Shown: positions 45,999 through 56,465, numbered from the stretch's first letter. The stretch is 64,000 bases of DNA from Sporomusa acidovorans (GCF_900101845.1 NZ_FNAM01000026.1:1-64000), one strand, 5' to 3'. Program-made: numbers and translations. Notes: generated from the sequence alone by a model not told the origin.

Positions 45999-47138
45999 TT
46001 ATCCGTTATATATTTTCTTTATGATTATTTCCATGTCGGCGGTTGTTACGGCTACCGGGTTAACCCGCGTGGACCCTTTAAGGCAGTTGGCTATTAATTC
46101 GTCAAAACCCTCTTCCAGCGCCGCACGGCTAACACCGATCTGTGCCAGCCCGCGGGGAATGGCAAGCTGCCGGTTTAGCTCCCTGACAGCAGCAATAAAC
46201 TCACTTCGTCCGCTGCGGCCAATGCTGCGGGCCAGCTCATCGAGGCGCATACCCACAAATTCCTCCCGGGAATTATACTCCAGCACATAAGGGAGGGCAA
46301 TTGCATTCAGCAGCCCATGACCAAGGTCAAACTTGCCTCCTAGCGCATGGGCAATACCATGGGCCATGCCTAGACCGGTATTGGCAAAAGCCAAACCGGC
46401 AATACATTGATAATGATGAACCTTTTCCCTGCTTTCCACTGTTTTTTCCTGATAAGAAACCGGCAGCCAGCTAAGCAAACCGGCTACCGCTCCTTTGGCC
46501 AATACCTCGCTGAAATCATCCAGGCTCCGGTTGCTATACGCCTCAACAGCATGAGTCAGCGCGTCCATCCCTGTTTCGGCCACTACATTTGGCGGCATAG
46601 TCATCGTAATATCCGCATCCAGTATTGCCAGGTCAGGAATAAACGCCGGCGTTTTTAACCCGATTTTCAGGTTAAGTTCCCGATAGGTGATAACCGCCGA
46701 TTTGGTTACTTCCGCACCTGTACCGGAGGTGGAGGGAATGGCCACAAACATCAGCCTTTTACGGCAATCAGGCAGCTCCCCTACCTGAGCTTTGGCAAAA
46801 TCGAGCTCCGGGTATTCATAAAACAGAGCCATAACCTTGGCAGCGTCAATAGGAGACCCCCCGCCTACTGCCACTAACAGGTCGGGTCTGAACTCGCGCA
46901 TCTTGGCCAGCCCGCCAAGGACAGCCTGTTTGTCCGGATTTTTGCTAATTCCTTCATATACATAGGTCTCACAGCCTTTATGACTGAAAATACCCACTAT
47001 CCTGGCAATTACGCCGCTTTTCTGCATTGCGCCGCCACCGGTAACGATAAATACCCGCTTAGCCTCAACATCGCTAAGTTCGGCAATAGAGCCACGGCCG
47101 CTAATAATGGCTTGACCACCCAAAACTATTTTCTTCAC
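45999..47138 (-). CDS. Iron-containing alcohol dehydrogenase
   Basis: A 379-residue NAD(P)-dependent dehydrogenase of the type III (Fe) family. It shows the cofactor-binding GGGSPIDAAK, PSTSGTGAEVT, and the metal site in TGMDALTHAVEAY and GMAHGIAHALGG. Likely substrates are primary alcohols, 1,3-propanediol or butanol, not decidable here. The start is GTG with AAAGGAG about 11 nt upstream. It is monocistronic and unrelated in function to its neighbours as far as can be seen. Confidence 0.93.
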   Translation of the reverse strand: MKKIVLGGQAIISGRGSIAELSDVEAKRVFIVTGGGAMQKSGVIARIVGIFSHKGCETYVYEGISKNPDKQAVLGGLAKMREFRPDLLVAVGGGSPIDAAKVMALFYEYPELDFAKAQVGELPDCRKRLMFVAIPSTSGTGAEVTKSAVITYRELNLKIGLKTPAFIPDLAILDADITMTMPPNVVAETGMDALTHAVEAYSNRSLDDFSEVLAKGAVAGLLSWLPVSYQEKTVESREKVHHYQCIAGLAFANTGLGMAHGIAHALGGKFDLGHGLLNAIALPYVLEYNSREEFVGMRLDELARSIGRSGRSEFIAAVRELNRQLAIPRGLAQIGVSRAALEEGFDELIANCLKGSTRVNPVAVTTADMEIIIKKIYNG

Positions 47139-47283
47139 TTATCAACAGCTCCTTTAGGGCATCGTTTCAATAAGGCAAACATATATACGCTCTCTTTAAT
47201 CATATAAAAGAATACTCCAAACTGCAATATTAATCTGTTCCCCATTACAAAATTTTACAGAAAATTATATCTTCGGATAATGC

Positions 47284-47318
47284 AAGAAAAGACCCATCGG
47301 CAAGATGAGTCTTTTCTT
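47284..47318 (-). terminator. Intrinsic terminator of the orphan binding-protein gene
   Basis: On the minus strand AAGAAAAGAC-A-CATC-like arms (47318-47304 with 47298-47284, one mismatch) form a 14-bp stem with TTTTCTT in its 3' arm. It begins 18 nt after the stop codon. Confidence 0.75.
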
Positions 47319-47336
47319 AGGCTTCCTTGGTTTCGC

Positions 47337-48113
47337 TTATTGTGGCTTTTTCCCAAACCACTTTTCGTATATTTTGGCATACTCGCCATTCTGTTTAAGT
47401 TCATCTAACGCCTTGTTGATTTTGTTCGCCAGTTCGGTATTTTTTTTCGCTACGGCAATACCATATTCCTCCGCGTTAAGAACTTCACCGACCAACTTGG
47501 CATCTTTGCTGCCGCCTTTGGCCAGGTAATATTCATTTACCGGCAAATCATTGACTACGGCATCGGCGCCACCGGCCTTGAGTTCAAGATAAGCCTCAGA
47601 GGCGCTGTTGAATTCACGTACTTTGGCATCTTTAATTTTCTTAGCGTTTTCCGCACCGGTTGTACCAATCTGGACGGCAATCCGCTTGCCTTCCAGGTCC
47701 TTAAAGTTGTTAATTGTGGAATTGTCTGCCTTTACAACAATGGATAATCCGGATTTATAGTAAGGTTTGGAAAAAGCAACTTTGTTGGCACGTTCGGCGG
47801 TAATGCTCATGGCAGATGCAATTACGTCAATTTGACTGCCTTCCAGCGCCGGAATGAGGCCGTCAAAGCCGGTATTGACAATTTGCACTTCCATCCCCAT
47901 CTGTTTGCCAATCGCTTTCATCAGATCCACGTCAAACCCAACATAGTCTTTGTTATTTTCGTCTTGGAATTCAAACGGAGGAAAAGTAGCTTCAGCCCCT
48001 ACCTTGAGGACTTTGGCCGCCGGCTGCTCAGACTTGCTGCTGCCGCATCCCACTAATCCCATAGTCAGGGCCAACAAGGCCACAACGGCAATGGCACTCC
48101 ACTTCTTCAACAT
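47337..48113 (-). CDS. Orphan amino-acid ABC substrate-binding lipoprotein
   Basis: A 258-residue family 3 solute-binding protein. The signal peptide ends in a lipobox GLVGC (C23). Typical segments include LKVGAEATFPPFEFQD, GFDVDLMKAIGKQM, FDGLIPALEGSQIDVIAS and AFSKPYYKSG, similar to glutamine-binding GlnH. The ATG at 48113 follows AGAGGT; the longer frame adds 38 unrelated residues. No permease or ATPase gene is adjacent, so it must use components encoded elsewhere or act as a sensor. Confidence 0.92.
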   Translation of the reverse strand: MLKKWSAIAVVALLALTMGLVGCGSSKSEQPAAKVLKVGAEATFPPFEFQDENNKDYVGFDVDLMKAIGKQMGMEVQIVNTGFDGLIPALEGSQIDVIASAMSITAERANKVAFSKPYYKSGLSIVVKADNSTINNFKDLEGKRIAVQIGTTGAENAKKIKDAKVREFNSASEAYLELKAGGADAVVNDLPVNEYYLAKGGSKDAKLVGEVLNAEEYGIAVAKKNTELANKINKALDELKQNGEYAKIYEKWFGKKPQ

Positions 48114-48202
48114 ACTATGTACCTCTTTTCTGTTCAATAATCTTTTATCATTATACACAGTTTTCTTATAGCCGCCAAACTGTACTACCAGCCGAATTAA
48201 GC

Positions 48203-48235
48203 AAAAAGCAGGCACTTGCTTGCCCAAGCGCCTGC
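48203..48235 (-). terminator. Intrinsic terminator of the phosphoesterase-mug pair
   Basis: On the minus strand GCAGGCGCTTG (48235-48225) pairs with CAAGTGCCTGC (48218-48208), one G-U pair, followed by TTTTT. It lies 43 nt after the mug stop codon. Confidence 0.85.
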
Positions 48236-48277
48236 CTTATTCGATTTTCTAAATATTGTGTCATAAATTTTACACTC

Positions 48278-48793
48278 TCAGAAGACATTTGCGCCAACAA
48301 GCCGTTTAAGTTCCTGATAATAGGCCAATTGCTCCGCAAATACAATCCGTGTCAGGCCGCTGGGCGACGGCACAACAAAGTCGCTCACGCCGGCAACAAC
48401 ACCAACTGCTTGCCGGCCGCAGCTAACACGGGATTGCCCGGAAAACTCCCGGTACACCCCCACACCGGCAAAACAGGCTACCTGTGGCTTGTAGCGCAAC
48501 AACTTCTCCCGTAAAATAACCCTGCCGGCCTGATATTCCTCTTTACTGATTTCCGCGGCAGTCCGGCTGGGGCGGGCCACAATGTTGGTAATACCCAGTC
48601 CCAGATTCAGTAATTTCCCATCTTCCTCAGGCGTAAATTGATACGGTGTAAAGCCGGCCGCGGCCAGCAGTTTCCAAAATTTATTGGAATAACCGGCAAA
48701 ATGATGCCCGGTTTCTGCCGACCGGTTTCCGGGATTAAAGCCAATAAACAGGATTTTTAGGTTAGAAGCTATGATGTCAGGTACTTGGTTCAC
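48278..48793 (-). CDS. mug: G/U mismatch-specific uracil-DNA glycosylase (Mug family)
   Basis: Removes uracil or damaged pyrimidines opposite guanine. The 171-residue product has the Mug/TDG motifs IGFNPGNRSAETGHHFAG (with the catalytic Asn), NKFWKLL, and the C-terminal PSPSGLTR loop that enters the minor groove. The GTG at 48793 overlaps the TGA of the upstream phosphoesterase gene (GTGA) and has AAGGGA 6 nt upstream; the longer frame lies inside that gene and is rejected. Confidence 0.92.
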   Translation of the reverse strand: MNQVPDIIASNLKILFIGFNPGNRSAETGHHFAGYSNKFWKLLAAAGFTPYQFTPEEDGKLLNLGLGITNIVARPSRTAAEISKEEYQAGRVILREKLLRYKPQVACFAGVGVYREFSGQSRVSCGRQAVGVVAGVSDFVVPSPSGLTRIVFAEQLAYYQELKRLVGANVF

Positions 48794-50013
48794 GACATTC
48801 CCTTCTTCAATGTAAAAATACTGATTTCCGCCGGACAGCCAATGCGTAGTGGCAGCCAATGCCCTGTGCCGACACTGACATATCCGTAGCAACCGTCTTG
48901 CCGGAACATCCCCCGCATATACTTATATTGCACCGGCAGCATTGACACGCCCCCGAAAGCCACCTGACCGCCATGCGTATGCCCGGCCAGCGACAAAGGT
49001 ACCTTCGCCGCGAAGGCGTTATCAAGAAAATCGGGATGATGGGTTAAAAAAACAGTGAAGGAATCGGCCGGTATCCCTTGCATAGCCTGAGCGAAATAGC
49101 TGCGTCTTTTCCCCTCCTGTTCCCCCTTATTATTACCCCATGGGTAATCCACTCCCGCCAGAACAAGGCCGTTTGTCAGCACTTGATGGCTATTTGCCAG
49201 CACTTTGACCGGACTACTCTCAAGTGCCCGGCGAATACGGTTAATATCCCGGAAGTATTCATGATTTCCCCAACAAAAAAAGATACCCTGTAGCAGTTCG
49301 GAGTGGAAAGCAGTTAACCGATTAATAAGCGGTGACAATAACCCCAGGTCGTCCACCAGATCACCGGTAATAACAAGCAAATCAGGCCGTTCCCGTTTTA
49401 CCATTGCCAGTACTCGCTCCAGCTTGTCCATGCCAAAAAAATTTCCCATGTGAGTATCACTGATTTGCGCTATGGTAAAGCCATTCAGGGCCGGCGGCAG
49501 TTGGGGAAACAGCAGGGTGTGCCGGTTGACAACAATGATGCTGTCCCCGCCGATCACGCCATAAGTGCTTATCATAAATGGCACGGCCGGAACAGCCATT
49601 AAAGCACCCTGTAAAAAATTTCGCCGCGTCAGAGTGGGTTCCTGACCAGCTTTTGCCGGGCCGGTCGCAGCCTGTGGCAAAATAGCTTTTCGCCTAAGCC
49701 GCCTTGCCAGTATCCGCATGGTATGCCCCAGCAATAAGACCAGCAGCAAAAAAACTAAACCGACCAGCCATATATAGGCGGCGTATAGCAAATATCTGAA
49801 CCACACACCAGGAAAACTATCCGCCGGCCGCAGCCAGCGACTAAAAATCAGCGTGATTACCGCCAAAGCGGTAGTCAGCCGATAGCCGGTTTTAACCTTC
49901 TTGCCTGCGTATACCGGATGCCATTTGGCCAAAACTCGTTCGCCCAGCCAGATGATACCCAATAGAATTAATAAAGCAAGCACCGTTGCATATATTGATG
50001 GCCCATGCTGCAT
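48790..50013 (-). CDS. Membrane-anchored metallophosphoesterase (YkuE/YaeI-like)
   Basis: A 407-residue protein with about three or four N-terminal membrane helices (residues 5-105) and a C-terminal calcineurin-like phosphoesterase domain: ISDTHMG, ITGDLVDD, WGNHEYF, LTHHPDF and AGHTHGGQ, with all metal ligands. Between them is a twin-arginine-like stretch LTRRNFLQGALMAVPAVPF. Relatives act on UDP-2,3-diacylglucosamine or lipids at the membrane surface; the substrate here is unknown. It is translationally linked to mug. Confidence 0.88.
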   Translation of the reverse strand: MQHGPSIYATVLALLILLGIIWLGERVLAKWHPVYAGKKVKTGYRLTTALAVITLIFSRWLRPADSFPGVWFRYLLYAAYIWLVGLVFLLLVLLLGHTMRILARRLRRKAILPQAATGPAKAGQEPTLTRRNFLQGALMAVPAVPFMISTYGVIGGDSIIVVNRHTLLFPQLPPALNGFTIAQISDTHMGNFFGMDKLERVLAMVKRERPDLLVITGDLVDDLGLLSPLINRLTAFHSELLQGIFFCWGNHEYFRDINRIRRALESSPVKVLANSHQVLTNGLVLAGVDYPWGNNKGEQEGKRRSYFAQAMQGIPADSFTVFLTHHPDFLDNAFAAKVPLSLAGHTHGGQVAFGGVSMLPVQYKYMRGMFRQDGCYGYVSVGTGHWLPLRIGCPAEISIFTLKKGMS

Positions 50014-50184
50014 AGCTGCCTCCGTTTATCCTCCAGGTCTTTGATTGTCATTATTCCCCAAACCATCTTTAGTATAGTGGATAACTCCCCAAAAGAAAAG
50101 GCCGGCCATTTTACATCTCCTTAGATTAGCCAGCCAACTTCTTGTTGCATATACTAGGAGTAATCTATAGGGGGGAGATTCTGC

Positions 50185-50787
50185 ATGGCAACCAACACAA
50201 CATCCATTATTAATACCATACTATCCGATATCACTGCCGTTATTCCCAGCTTTACTTCACTGGTCAGCTCTTACCGGCTGCTAGTTGGCGCAGCTGAAGA
50301 AATTCAGCGCACCCCTGATGTGCCTTTTGAAATATTTGAGCGGGCTGTTATCCGCTATGACCGGGCTGGGACGCTCATTGACATTTTACTGGAGTTATTA
50401 TGCTGTAAAATAGCCTTTAGCAGTCAGTTCCTGGCCGTAACCTGTGCACCGGTTGACATCATTCGACTCTTAACCAGCTGTACCGAATTAGGAGACGATC
50501 CTTGCCTTACAGCCGAACAAATCCTTATTCTTGAAATAATACGCCAGGCGCTCGGCTGCAATTGCCATAACTCCTGCTTTGGACCGCCGCCGGAAGGAAT
50601 AACGCCGACAAAGCCACCAACTCCACCGGCAGCGCCAACCCCGCCGGCAACTCCCGCCCCGGCAACGCAGAGTGATTTTATACCAAGTGACCTGGAGACA
50701 ACACAGGAACTGACAACAGAAATTACCCCGCCTGTTACCGGTCCTGTTTTTCGCTATACCGGCCCGTTAAGCCGCAGGCATATATAA
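50185..50787 (+). CDS. Uncharacterised Cys- and Pro-rich protein, possible spore coat protein
   Basis: A 200-residue protein not recognised as any family. Residues 1-130 are helical and hydrophobic with cysteines (LLCCKIAF, TCAPVD, TSCTEL, CNCHNSC). Residues 135-160 are a Pro/Thr/Ala linker (KPPTPPAAPTPP), and the tail is acidic then basic. There is no signal peptide. The ATG follows GGGGGGAG. A CATATACTA motif about 35 nt upstream resembles the -10 of sporulation sigma factors, and Cys-rich proteins of this kind occur in spore coats; that assignment is inference. Confidence 0.6.
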   Translation: MATNTTSIINTILSDITAVIPSFTSLVSSYRLLVGAAEEIQRTPDVPFEIFERAVIRYDRAGTLIDILLELLCCKIAFSSQFLAVTCAPVDIIRLLTSCTELGDDPCLTAEQILILEIIRQALGCNCHNSCFGPPPEGITPTKPPTPPAAPTPPATPAPATQSDFIPSDLETTQELTTEITPPVTGPVFRYTGPLSRRHI

Positions 50788-50795
50788 GGCTTTAA

Positions 50796-51605
50796 CTATT
50801 CTTCAAGCATTCCGGCCCGTTTATACAAACTGTAAAAATGATGGGTTGGACCTGCACCCTTGCCCAGACTGAGCGAATGCTCAATGGCAGTGGTTATATA
50901 TTCTTTTGCCGCTGCTACCGCCTCGGCAACTGACAATCCCCGTCCCAGGTTAGCGGCAATGGCCGAAGATAATGTGCAGCCGGTGCCGTGTGTATTTTTG
51001 GTGGCAATCCGCCTGGCCCTAAAATAGGCAAACGCCGTGCCGTCATAAAGAATATCGGTTGAATCGCCAGCCAAATGGCCACCTTTAATCAGCACGTTGT
51101 GCGGCCCTAGCTCCCAAATCGTTTTGGCTGCTGCCTCCATGTCGGGCAAAGTCCGAATGGTTTTTCCGGCAATAACTTCCGCTTCAGGAATATTGGGAGT
51201 TACCAGAATTGCCTGCGGCAATAATTCATGTATTAACAGGTTTTCAGCATCAGGGCTTAACAAATGATAATCGCCCTTGGATGACACCATAACCGGGTCC
51301 ACTATAATATTGGGGGCAGCATATTCTTTTAATTTGGCGGCAATCGCCTGAATGGTTGCTGCTTGCGACACCATCCCGATTTTGACGGCGTCAACCGCAA
51401 TATCGTCAAAAACAGCGTCGATTTGCCTGGCGATTATCGCCGGCGTTATATCCTGGACCGCAAATACCCCTTGTGTATTTTGCGCGGTAACGGCGGTAAT
51501 AACGCTCATGCCAAATACGCCATGGGCGGCAAATGTTTTAAGATCCGCCTGGATCCCCGCGCCACCACTTGAATCAGAGCCGGCGATTGTCAACACATTT
51601 TTCAT
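50796..51605 (-). CDS. thiD: Hydroxymethylpyrimidine/phosphomethylpyrimidine kinase (ThiD)
   Basis: Phosphorylates HMP and HMP-P for thiamine biosynthesis. The 269-residue ribokinase-fold product shows [44 protein letters not shown] and the anion-hole [13 protein letters not shown]. Length matches the family. It begins 4 nt after the stop of the GGDEF-EAL gene on the same strand, an unusual operon partner. No other thiamine gene or TPP riboswitch is visible nearby. Confidence 0.94.
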   Translation of the reverse strand: MKNVLTIAGSDSSGGAGIQADLKTFAAHGVFGMSVITAVTAQNTQGVFAVQDITPAIIARQIDAVFDDIAVDAVKIGMVSQAATIQAIAAKLKEYAAPNIIVDPVMVSSKGDYHLLSPDAENLLIHELLPQAILVTPNIPEAEVIAGKTIRTLPDMEAAAKTIWELGPHNVLIKGGHLAGDSTDILYDGTAFAYFRARRIATKNTHGTGCTLSSAIAANLGRGLSVAEAVAAAKEYITTAIEHSLSLGKGAGPTHHFYSLYKRAGMLEE

Positions 51606-51609
51606 ACTC

Positions 51610-53529
51610 TCACTCCCGCAGTTTTGCTGTAAATTCTTCCGCCGCCAGCGGCGGACTAATAAAATAGCCCTGAATCATATCACAGTCTTTTTGCTTAAGA
51701 TAGGAAAATTGCGTCTTAGTCTCAACACCCTCAGCAACAACAACCAAACCCATTTCATGCGCTAATTCAATGATGCTGCCGGTAATCGCGGTATTTGTAT
51801 CGCCAAAGGTGATGTCTTCAATAAAAGCTTTATCAATTTTCAAAGCTGTGATCGGCAGTTTTTTGAGGTAAGTTAATGATGAATAGCCACTGCCAAAATC
51901 ATCAAGCGCAATCCTGACCCCCATACGCCTAAGTTCCTGCAACTTGCGGATGTTATCCTCAAATTGCTCCATTAGCACACTTTCCGTTATTTCCAGTTCA
52001 AGGTATTCTGGCGGCAAACCGGTTTCCGCCAATACATCGGCAACCAATTGCACAAAATTGTCCTGAATAAGCTGTACTACCGAAATATTTACTGCCGCCC
52101 ACAGCCTTCCCTGTCCGCCTACATACAGTCCCTGGCAAAAAGCACATGCCTCTTTTAGCACCCACTTACCAATTGCAATAATCAACCCGGTCTCTTCCGC
52201 CAGCGGAATAAACTTTAAAGGCGAAACTATGCCATAAACAGGGCTTTGCCACCTGAGCAATGCTTCAAACCCTTCCATCTGTCCTATTTTCATATTACAC
52301 TGCGGTTGATAATAAAGTTTTAGTTCCTTATTCGGAACCGCTTCGCGCAGCCGCGCTTCCAACAGTGTTTTTTCAACAATCAAGTCATGCATGGATTTAT
52401 CAAAAAAGCGAAAGGTATGCTTGCCGGATGTTTTAGCCGAATACATGGCCATATCGGCGTTTCGTAAAAGTTCTTCCACATTATCGCCATGTTCAGGATA
52501 AATAGCAATCCCGGCACTGGCGGTAACGTGAAAAATATGGCCGTTGACTGCAAATGGCTGTTCCAGCAGTTGCATGATCCTGCCGGCATAGGCGGTTATT
52601 TCTTCAACCCGCTCCATAGCAGGTAAAAAAACGACAATTTCATCCCCACCCAAACGGGCAGCCATACCAACCTCAGCCACCAGCGCTGCTAACCTGACGC
52701 TAAAACTGACAAGCAGTTTATCACCCCAGGAATGGCCATATGTATCATTAATTAACTTGAAATTATCAATATCAATAAAAATAATAGCCCCCTGCTTTCC
52801 ATTCTTCGCCGCGGCAGGCAAGGTTTCAGAAACAATTTCTTTCAGTCGTTCCCGGTTGGCAAGGCCGGTCAAAGCATCATAATAGGCCATATGTTTTATA
52901 CGTTCTTCCTTAAATTTCCTGTCGGTAATATCCGTATAAGAGCCCGCCATCCGCACCGGTTTGCCACTACCGTCAAACAAGGCTTTTCCCCGCGATAAAA
53001 TCCATCGATAGGCGCCACTTGCCGACTTAACCCGGTACTCGATATGGTAAAAAGGTTTTTGAGCGCTTAAATGACTCTCCAGTTCAGCCATCATGCGCGG
53101 CAGATCCTCCGGATGAACCAGTTCTTTTTTCCATTGTTCCTTGGTGGTTACGGCCTTTTCGGGCAAACCAAGCAAGCTCCAGCCGCGTTCCGACAAGGTC
53201 TTGCTATCCGTAATAATATCCCATTGCCATAATCCGTCATTTGATCCTTCGGTAACTAACCGAAATAGTTCATCATGCTGTCGAATTATTTCTTCGCTTT
53301 GATACAGTTCATTATAATTGCGCCTAAGTTCTTCCTCCTGAGCGGCAAGCTCCTCATGGACTGTTGCGAGTTCTTCATTCTGCTGCTGCAATAGACCGAC
53401 CGTCCGCCTGTACGTTTTGACCCTTACCAATAAATAAATAACGGCAGCGCCAAGGATAACAATAGCAGTACATAAACTGGCCGTCCACTGCTCCAGTCCG
53501 CTCATATAAGAAAGAAACTCACCTAACAT
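51610..53529 (-). CDS. Membrane PAS-GGDEF-EAL protein
   Basis: A 639-residue c-di-GMP enzyme. It has one N-terminal helix (about 17-36), a coiled coil (45-80), a PAS domain with PAC motif (about 85-208), a GGDEF domain whose signature is LGGDEI near residue 293, and an EAL domain from about 390 with [21 protein letters not shown] and EGVET. GGDEI is a tolerated variant of GGDEF, so cyclase activity is uncertain while the EAL motifs look complete. Co-transcribed with thiD. Confidence 0.92.
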   Translation of the reverse strand: MLGEFLSYMSGLEQWTASLCTAIVILGAAVIYLLVRVKTYRRTVGLLQQQNEELATVHEELAAQEEELRRNYNELYQSEEIIRQHDELFRLVTEGSNDGLWQWDIITDSKTLSERGWSLLGLPEKAVTTKEQWKKELVHPEDLPRMMAELESHLSAQKPFYHIEYRVKSASGAYRWILSRGKALFDGSGKPVRMAGSYTDITDRKFKEERIKHMAYYDALTGLANRERLKEIVSETLPAAAKNGKQGAIIFIDIDNFKLINDTYGHSWGDKLLVSFSVRLAALVAEVGMAARLGGDEIVVFLPAMERVEEITAYAGRIMQLLEQPFAVNGHIFHVTASAGIAIYPEHGDNVEELLRNADMAMYSAKTSGKHTFRFFDKSMHDLIVEKTLLEARLREAVPNKELKLYYQPQCNMKIGQMEGFEALLRWQSPVYGIVSPLKFIPLAEETGLIIAIGKWVLKEACAFCQGLYVGGQGRLWAAVNISVVQLIQDNFVQLVADVLAETGLPPEYLELEITESVLMEQFEDNIRKLQELRRMGVRIALDDFGSGYSSLTYLKKLPITALKIDKAFIEDITFGDTNTAITGSIIELAHEMGLVVVAEGVETKTQFSYLKQKDCDMIQGYFISPPLAAEEFTAKLRE

Positions 53530-53877
53530 CCTACACCAACTTCCCTAGGATAATCAGTCGAAATATGTCAAATTTTTACCTATATATTTATTATACACCA
53601 AAATTGTTTTTTGGGGGAAAATTGTGAATAATACCCGGGAAAGCAGCAAAAAATAATTCGTAAAAGTCAATTAAAGTCAAAAAGTCAGTAAAAGTTAGAG
53701 TTAATGCGACTGGTAATTTTTTTAGCTGAAAATCATCGCCGTATGCCTAAAAACCGCTCGTTATGGTCTTATATCCAACTCCAATTAATAACATTTTTCT
53801 GCTAGTATTGAATTGTAATCTTTTTACGATGCAATTCACCTTTGACTTGTTTACTATCATTTTAGGAGGTTGATATC
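53530..53877. other. 348-nt divergent intergenic region before clpB
   Basis: AT-rich region between divergent genes. Apart from the CtsR-like repeats at 53665-53681 I see no gene, hairpin terminator or CIRCE (HrcA) inverted repeat. It ends in the clpB ribosome binding site TTAGGAGG. Confidence 0.6.
53665..53681 (+). promoter_or_regulatory. CtsR-like operator upstream of clpB
   Basis: AGTCAAT (53665-53671), TAA, AGTCAAA (53675-53681): a direct repeat matching the CtsR operator RGTCAAA-NAN-RGTCAAA with one mismatch. A further AGTCAG follows at 53683. CtsR is the known repressor of clp genes in Firmicutes. It lies about 200 nt before the clpB ATG. Confidence 0.6.
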
Positions 53878-56460
53878 ATGAACAATGAAAAATATACGCA
53901 AAAAGCGGCCGCAGCCTTGCAAGAAGCACAGCAGCTTGCCGCCATGAACTATCATCAGGAATTAACAAGCAAACATCTTACGCTTGCTTTAGTTAAAGAT
54001 GCAGAAGGCATTATGGCTTATCTGTTAAGCCAGCTAGCCATCGACGTACGGTTGCTAACCGCAAAGCTGGAACAACTAGTAAACAAACTTCCCTCTGTTC
54101 ACGGTCAGGAAAGCGGCTTACGCCTCAATACCGCCATGATGAGGGTATTGGCTTTAGCGGAAAAATACGCAAAGTCCATGAAAGATGAATACATCAGTGT
54201 AGAACACTTACTGATGGCAATCGCCGAAGACGGTGACAATGATTTGGTCACTCTGTGCCGGGACTTTGGGCTGACACGCAGCCGCATTCAGGAAGTGGTA
54301 AACCAATTCAGGCGCGGGCAACCGCTTACCACGGATAATCCTGATGAAAATATGCAGGCTCTGAATAAATACGGTCGCGACCTGACCGAATTGGCGCAGC
54401 AGGGCAAATTAGATCCGGTAATTGGACGTGATGAAGAAATCCGCCGGGTCATCGAAATTTTGTCCCGCCGGACAAAAAACAATCCTGTACTTATCGGCGA
54501 GCCCGGTGTTGGGAAAACAGCCATTGTTGAGGGTCTGGCCCGGCGTATTATTGCCGGCGATGTACCGGAGACTTTAAAAAATAAAATTGTATATTCGCTT
54601 GACCTGGGGGCCATGGTTGCCGGCGCAAAATTCCGGGGTGAATTTGAAGAACGGCTCAAAGCTGTTTTAGCGGAAATTTCCAAGGCCGAAGGCAAAATTA
54701 TCTTATTCATTGACGAACTGCATACTGTCGTAGGCGCCGGCGCCGCCGAAGGCGCGATGGATGCCGGCAACATCCTCAAACCCATGCTGGCCAGAGGAGA
54801 ACTCAAATGCATTGGCGCCACTACCCTCAATGAATATCGCAAACATATCGAAAAAGACACGGCCTTAGAGCGCCGCTTTCAGCCGGTTTTAGTTGATCAA
54901 CCCACTGTCGAAGACACGATATCGATTCTCCGGGGATTACGAGAACGTTATGAGGTCCATCATGGTGTAAAAATAAAAGACGCTGCTTTAGTGGCCGCAG
55001 CGGTTCTATCTGACCGCTATATAGCCGACCGGTTTTTACCGGATAAGGCAATTGATCTGGTGGATGAATCGGCTGCCAAGCTGCGGACTGAGATTGATTC
55101 TATGCCCAGTGAATTGGATGAGGTCCTCCGCCGGGTGATGCAGCTGGAAATTGAGGAACAGGCGTTAAAAAAGGAAACCGACCCTTCTTCCCAAGACAAA
55201 CTGGAACGGTTGCACCATGAATTAGCCGAACTTAAAGAACAGGCGGACACGTTAAAAGCTCAATGGCAACTGGAAAAACAAGGTATCGTCCAGTTGCGTA
55301 AAGTCAAGGAGGAAATTGAAAATGTCCGCACCCAGATGGAGGCCGCCGAACGGGCTTATGACCTAAACCGGCTGGCTGAACTTAAATATGGCCGGTTGCC
55401 GGAATTGGAGAAAAAGCTTAAAACCCTGGAAGAACAACTTACGCAAAACCGTACCCACAAAACTATGCTCAAGGAAGAAGTCGATGAAGACGACATTGCC
55501 AAAGTAGTCAGCCGCTGGACCGGGGTACCGGTGACTAAATTAATGACAGGCGAACGGGAAAAGCTCGTCAATCTGGAGTCTCTTTTACATCAGCGGGTCG
55601 TCGGCCAGGATAAAGCCGTAACTGCCATCAGCGAAGCTATTATCCGCGCCCGGGCCGGCATTAAAGATCCCAACCGGCCTATCGGCTCCTTTATTTTTCT
55701 TGGTCCAACCGGTGTCGGCAAAACCGAACTGGCAAAAACCCTGGCCGAAGTATTATTTGATGATGAACGCAGCATGATCCGTCTTGATATGAGTGAATAT
55801 ATGGAAAAACATGCCGTGGCCCGTCTCATTGGCGCGCCTCCCGGTTATGTCGGTTATGACGAGGGCGGTCAGCTGACCGAAGCCGTCCGGCGGCGGCCAT
55901 ACAGCGTTATTCTTTTGGATGAAGTGGAAAAAGCCCACAACGACGTATTTAACGTCTTGCTGCAAATTCTTGATGACGGTCGGTTAACCGACAGCAAAGG
56001 CCGGACCGTTGATTTTAAAAATACCATTATTATTATGACATCCAATCTGGGCTCCCGGGAAATACTAAACAACACCTCCGGCCTGGCCCAGGAGCGGGTG
56101 CTCGAATTGTTAAAGCAACATTTCCGTCCGGAATTTTTGAACCGAATTGATGATATTGTCATATTTAGCGCCCTCACTACCGAACAAGTAGCCGACATTG
56201 CCGCCATTATGCTGGAAAGTCTGAATAAACGATTGCAAAAACAACTAACCATCACCCTAAGCTGGGATGACAAAGCCCTTGCCTTTCTTGCGCAGGCAGG
56301 CTTCGACCCTCAGTTTGGCGCCCGTCCTCTAAAACGGCTGATCAGTCACATGATTGAGACTGAATTAAGTAAAATGATCATCCGCGGCGACGTAGCTGAA
56401 GGAAGCGCCGTACAACTAAGTGCCGACAACAATAAAATTCTGTTAACAGCCAACCCCTAA
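53878..56460 (+). CDS. clpB: ATP-dependent disaggregase ClpB
   Basis: Hexameric chaperone that resolubilises aggregated proteins with DnaK. The 860-residue product has the N-terminal Clp_N repeats (1-145), AAA-1 with Walker [10 protein letters not shown] near residue 207 and [12 protein letters not shown], a coiled-coil middle domain (about 410-525) that distinguishes ClpB from ClpC/ClpA, and AAA-2 with GPTGVGKTE near 609 and LLDEVEKAH. The ATG follows TTAGGAGG. No ClpP-binding loop is evident. A CtsR-type box upstream suggests heat-shock control. Confidence 0.97.
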   Translation: MNNEKYTQKAAAALQEAQQLAAMNYHQELTSKHLTLALVKDAEGIMAYLLSQLAIDVRLLTAKLEQLVNKLPSVHGQESGLRLNTAMMRVLALAEKYAKSMKDEYISVEHLLMAIAEDGDNDLVTLCRDFGLTRSRIQEVVNQFRRGQPLTTDNPDENMQALNKYGRDLTELAQQGKLDPVIGRDEEIRRVIEILSRRTKNNPVLIGEPGVGKTAIVEGLARRIIAGDVPETLKNKIVYSLDLGAMVAGAKFRGEFEERLKAVLAEISKAEGKIILFIDELHTVVGAGAAEGAMDAGNILKPMLARGELKCIGATTLNEYRKHIEKDTALERRFQPVLVDQPTVEDTISILRGLRERYEVHHGVKIKDAALVAAAVLSDRYIADRFLPDKAIDLVDESAAKLRTEIDSMPSELDEVLRRVMQLEIEEQALKKETDPSSQDKLERLHHELAELKEQADTLKAQWQLEKQGIVQLRKVKEEIENVRTQMEAAERAYDLNRLAELKYGRLPELEKKLKTLEEQLTQNRTHKTMLKEEVDEDDIAKVVSRWTGVPVTKLMTGEREKLVNLESLLHQRVVGQDKAVTAISEAIIRARAGIKDPNRPIGSFIFLGPTGVGKTELAKTLAEVLFDDERSMIRLDMSEYMEKHAVARLIGAPPGYVGYDEGGQLTEAVRRRPYSVILLDEVEKAHNDVFNVLLQILDDGRLTDSKGRTVDFKNTIIIMTSNLGSREILNNTSGLAQERVLELLKQHFRPEFLNRIDDIVIFSALTTEQVADIAAIMLESLNKRLQKQLTITLSWDDKALAFLAQAGFDPQFGARPLKRLISHMIETELSKMIIRGDVAEGSAVQLSADNNKILLTANP

Positions 56461-56465
56461 ACCAC

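Noticed and set aside
54288..54860. 190-codon frame antisense to clpB
   Set aside because: Shadow of the ClpB AAA-1 domain; no ribosome binding site and no recognisable protein.
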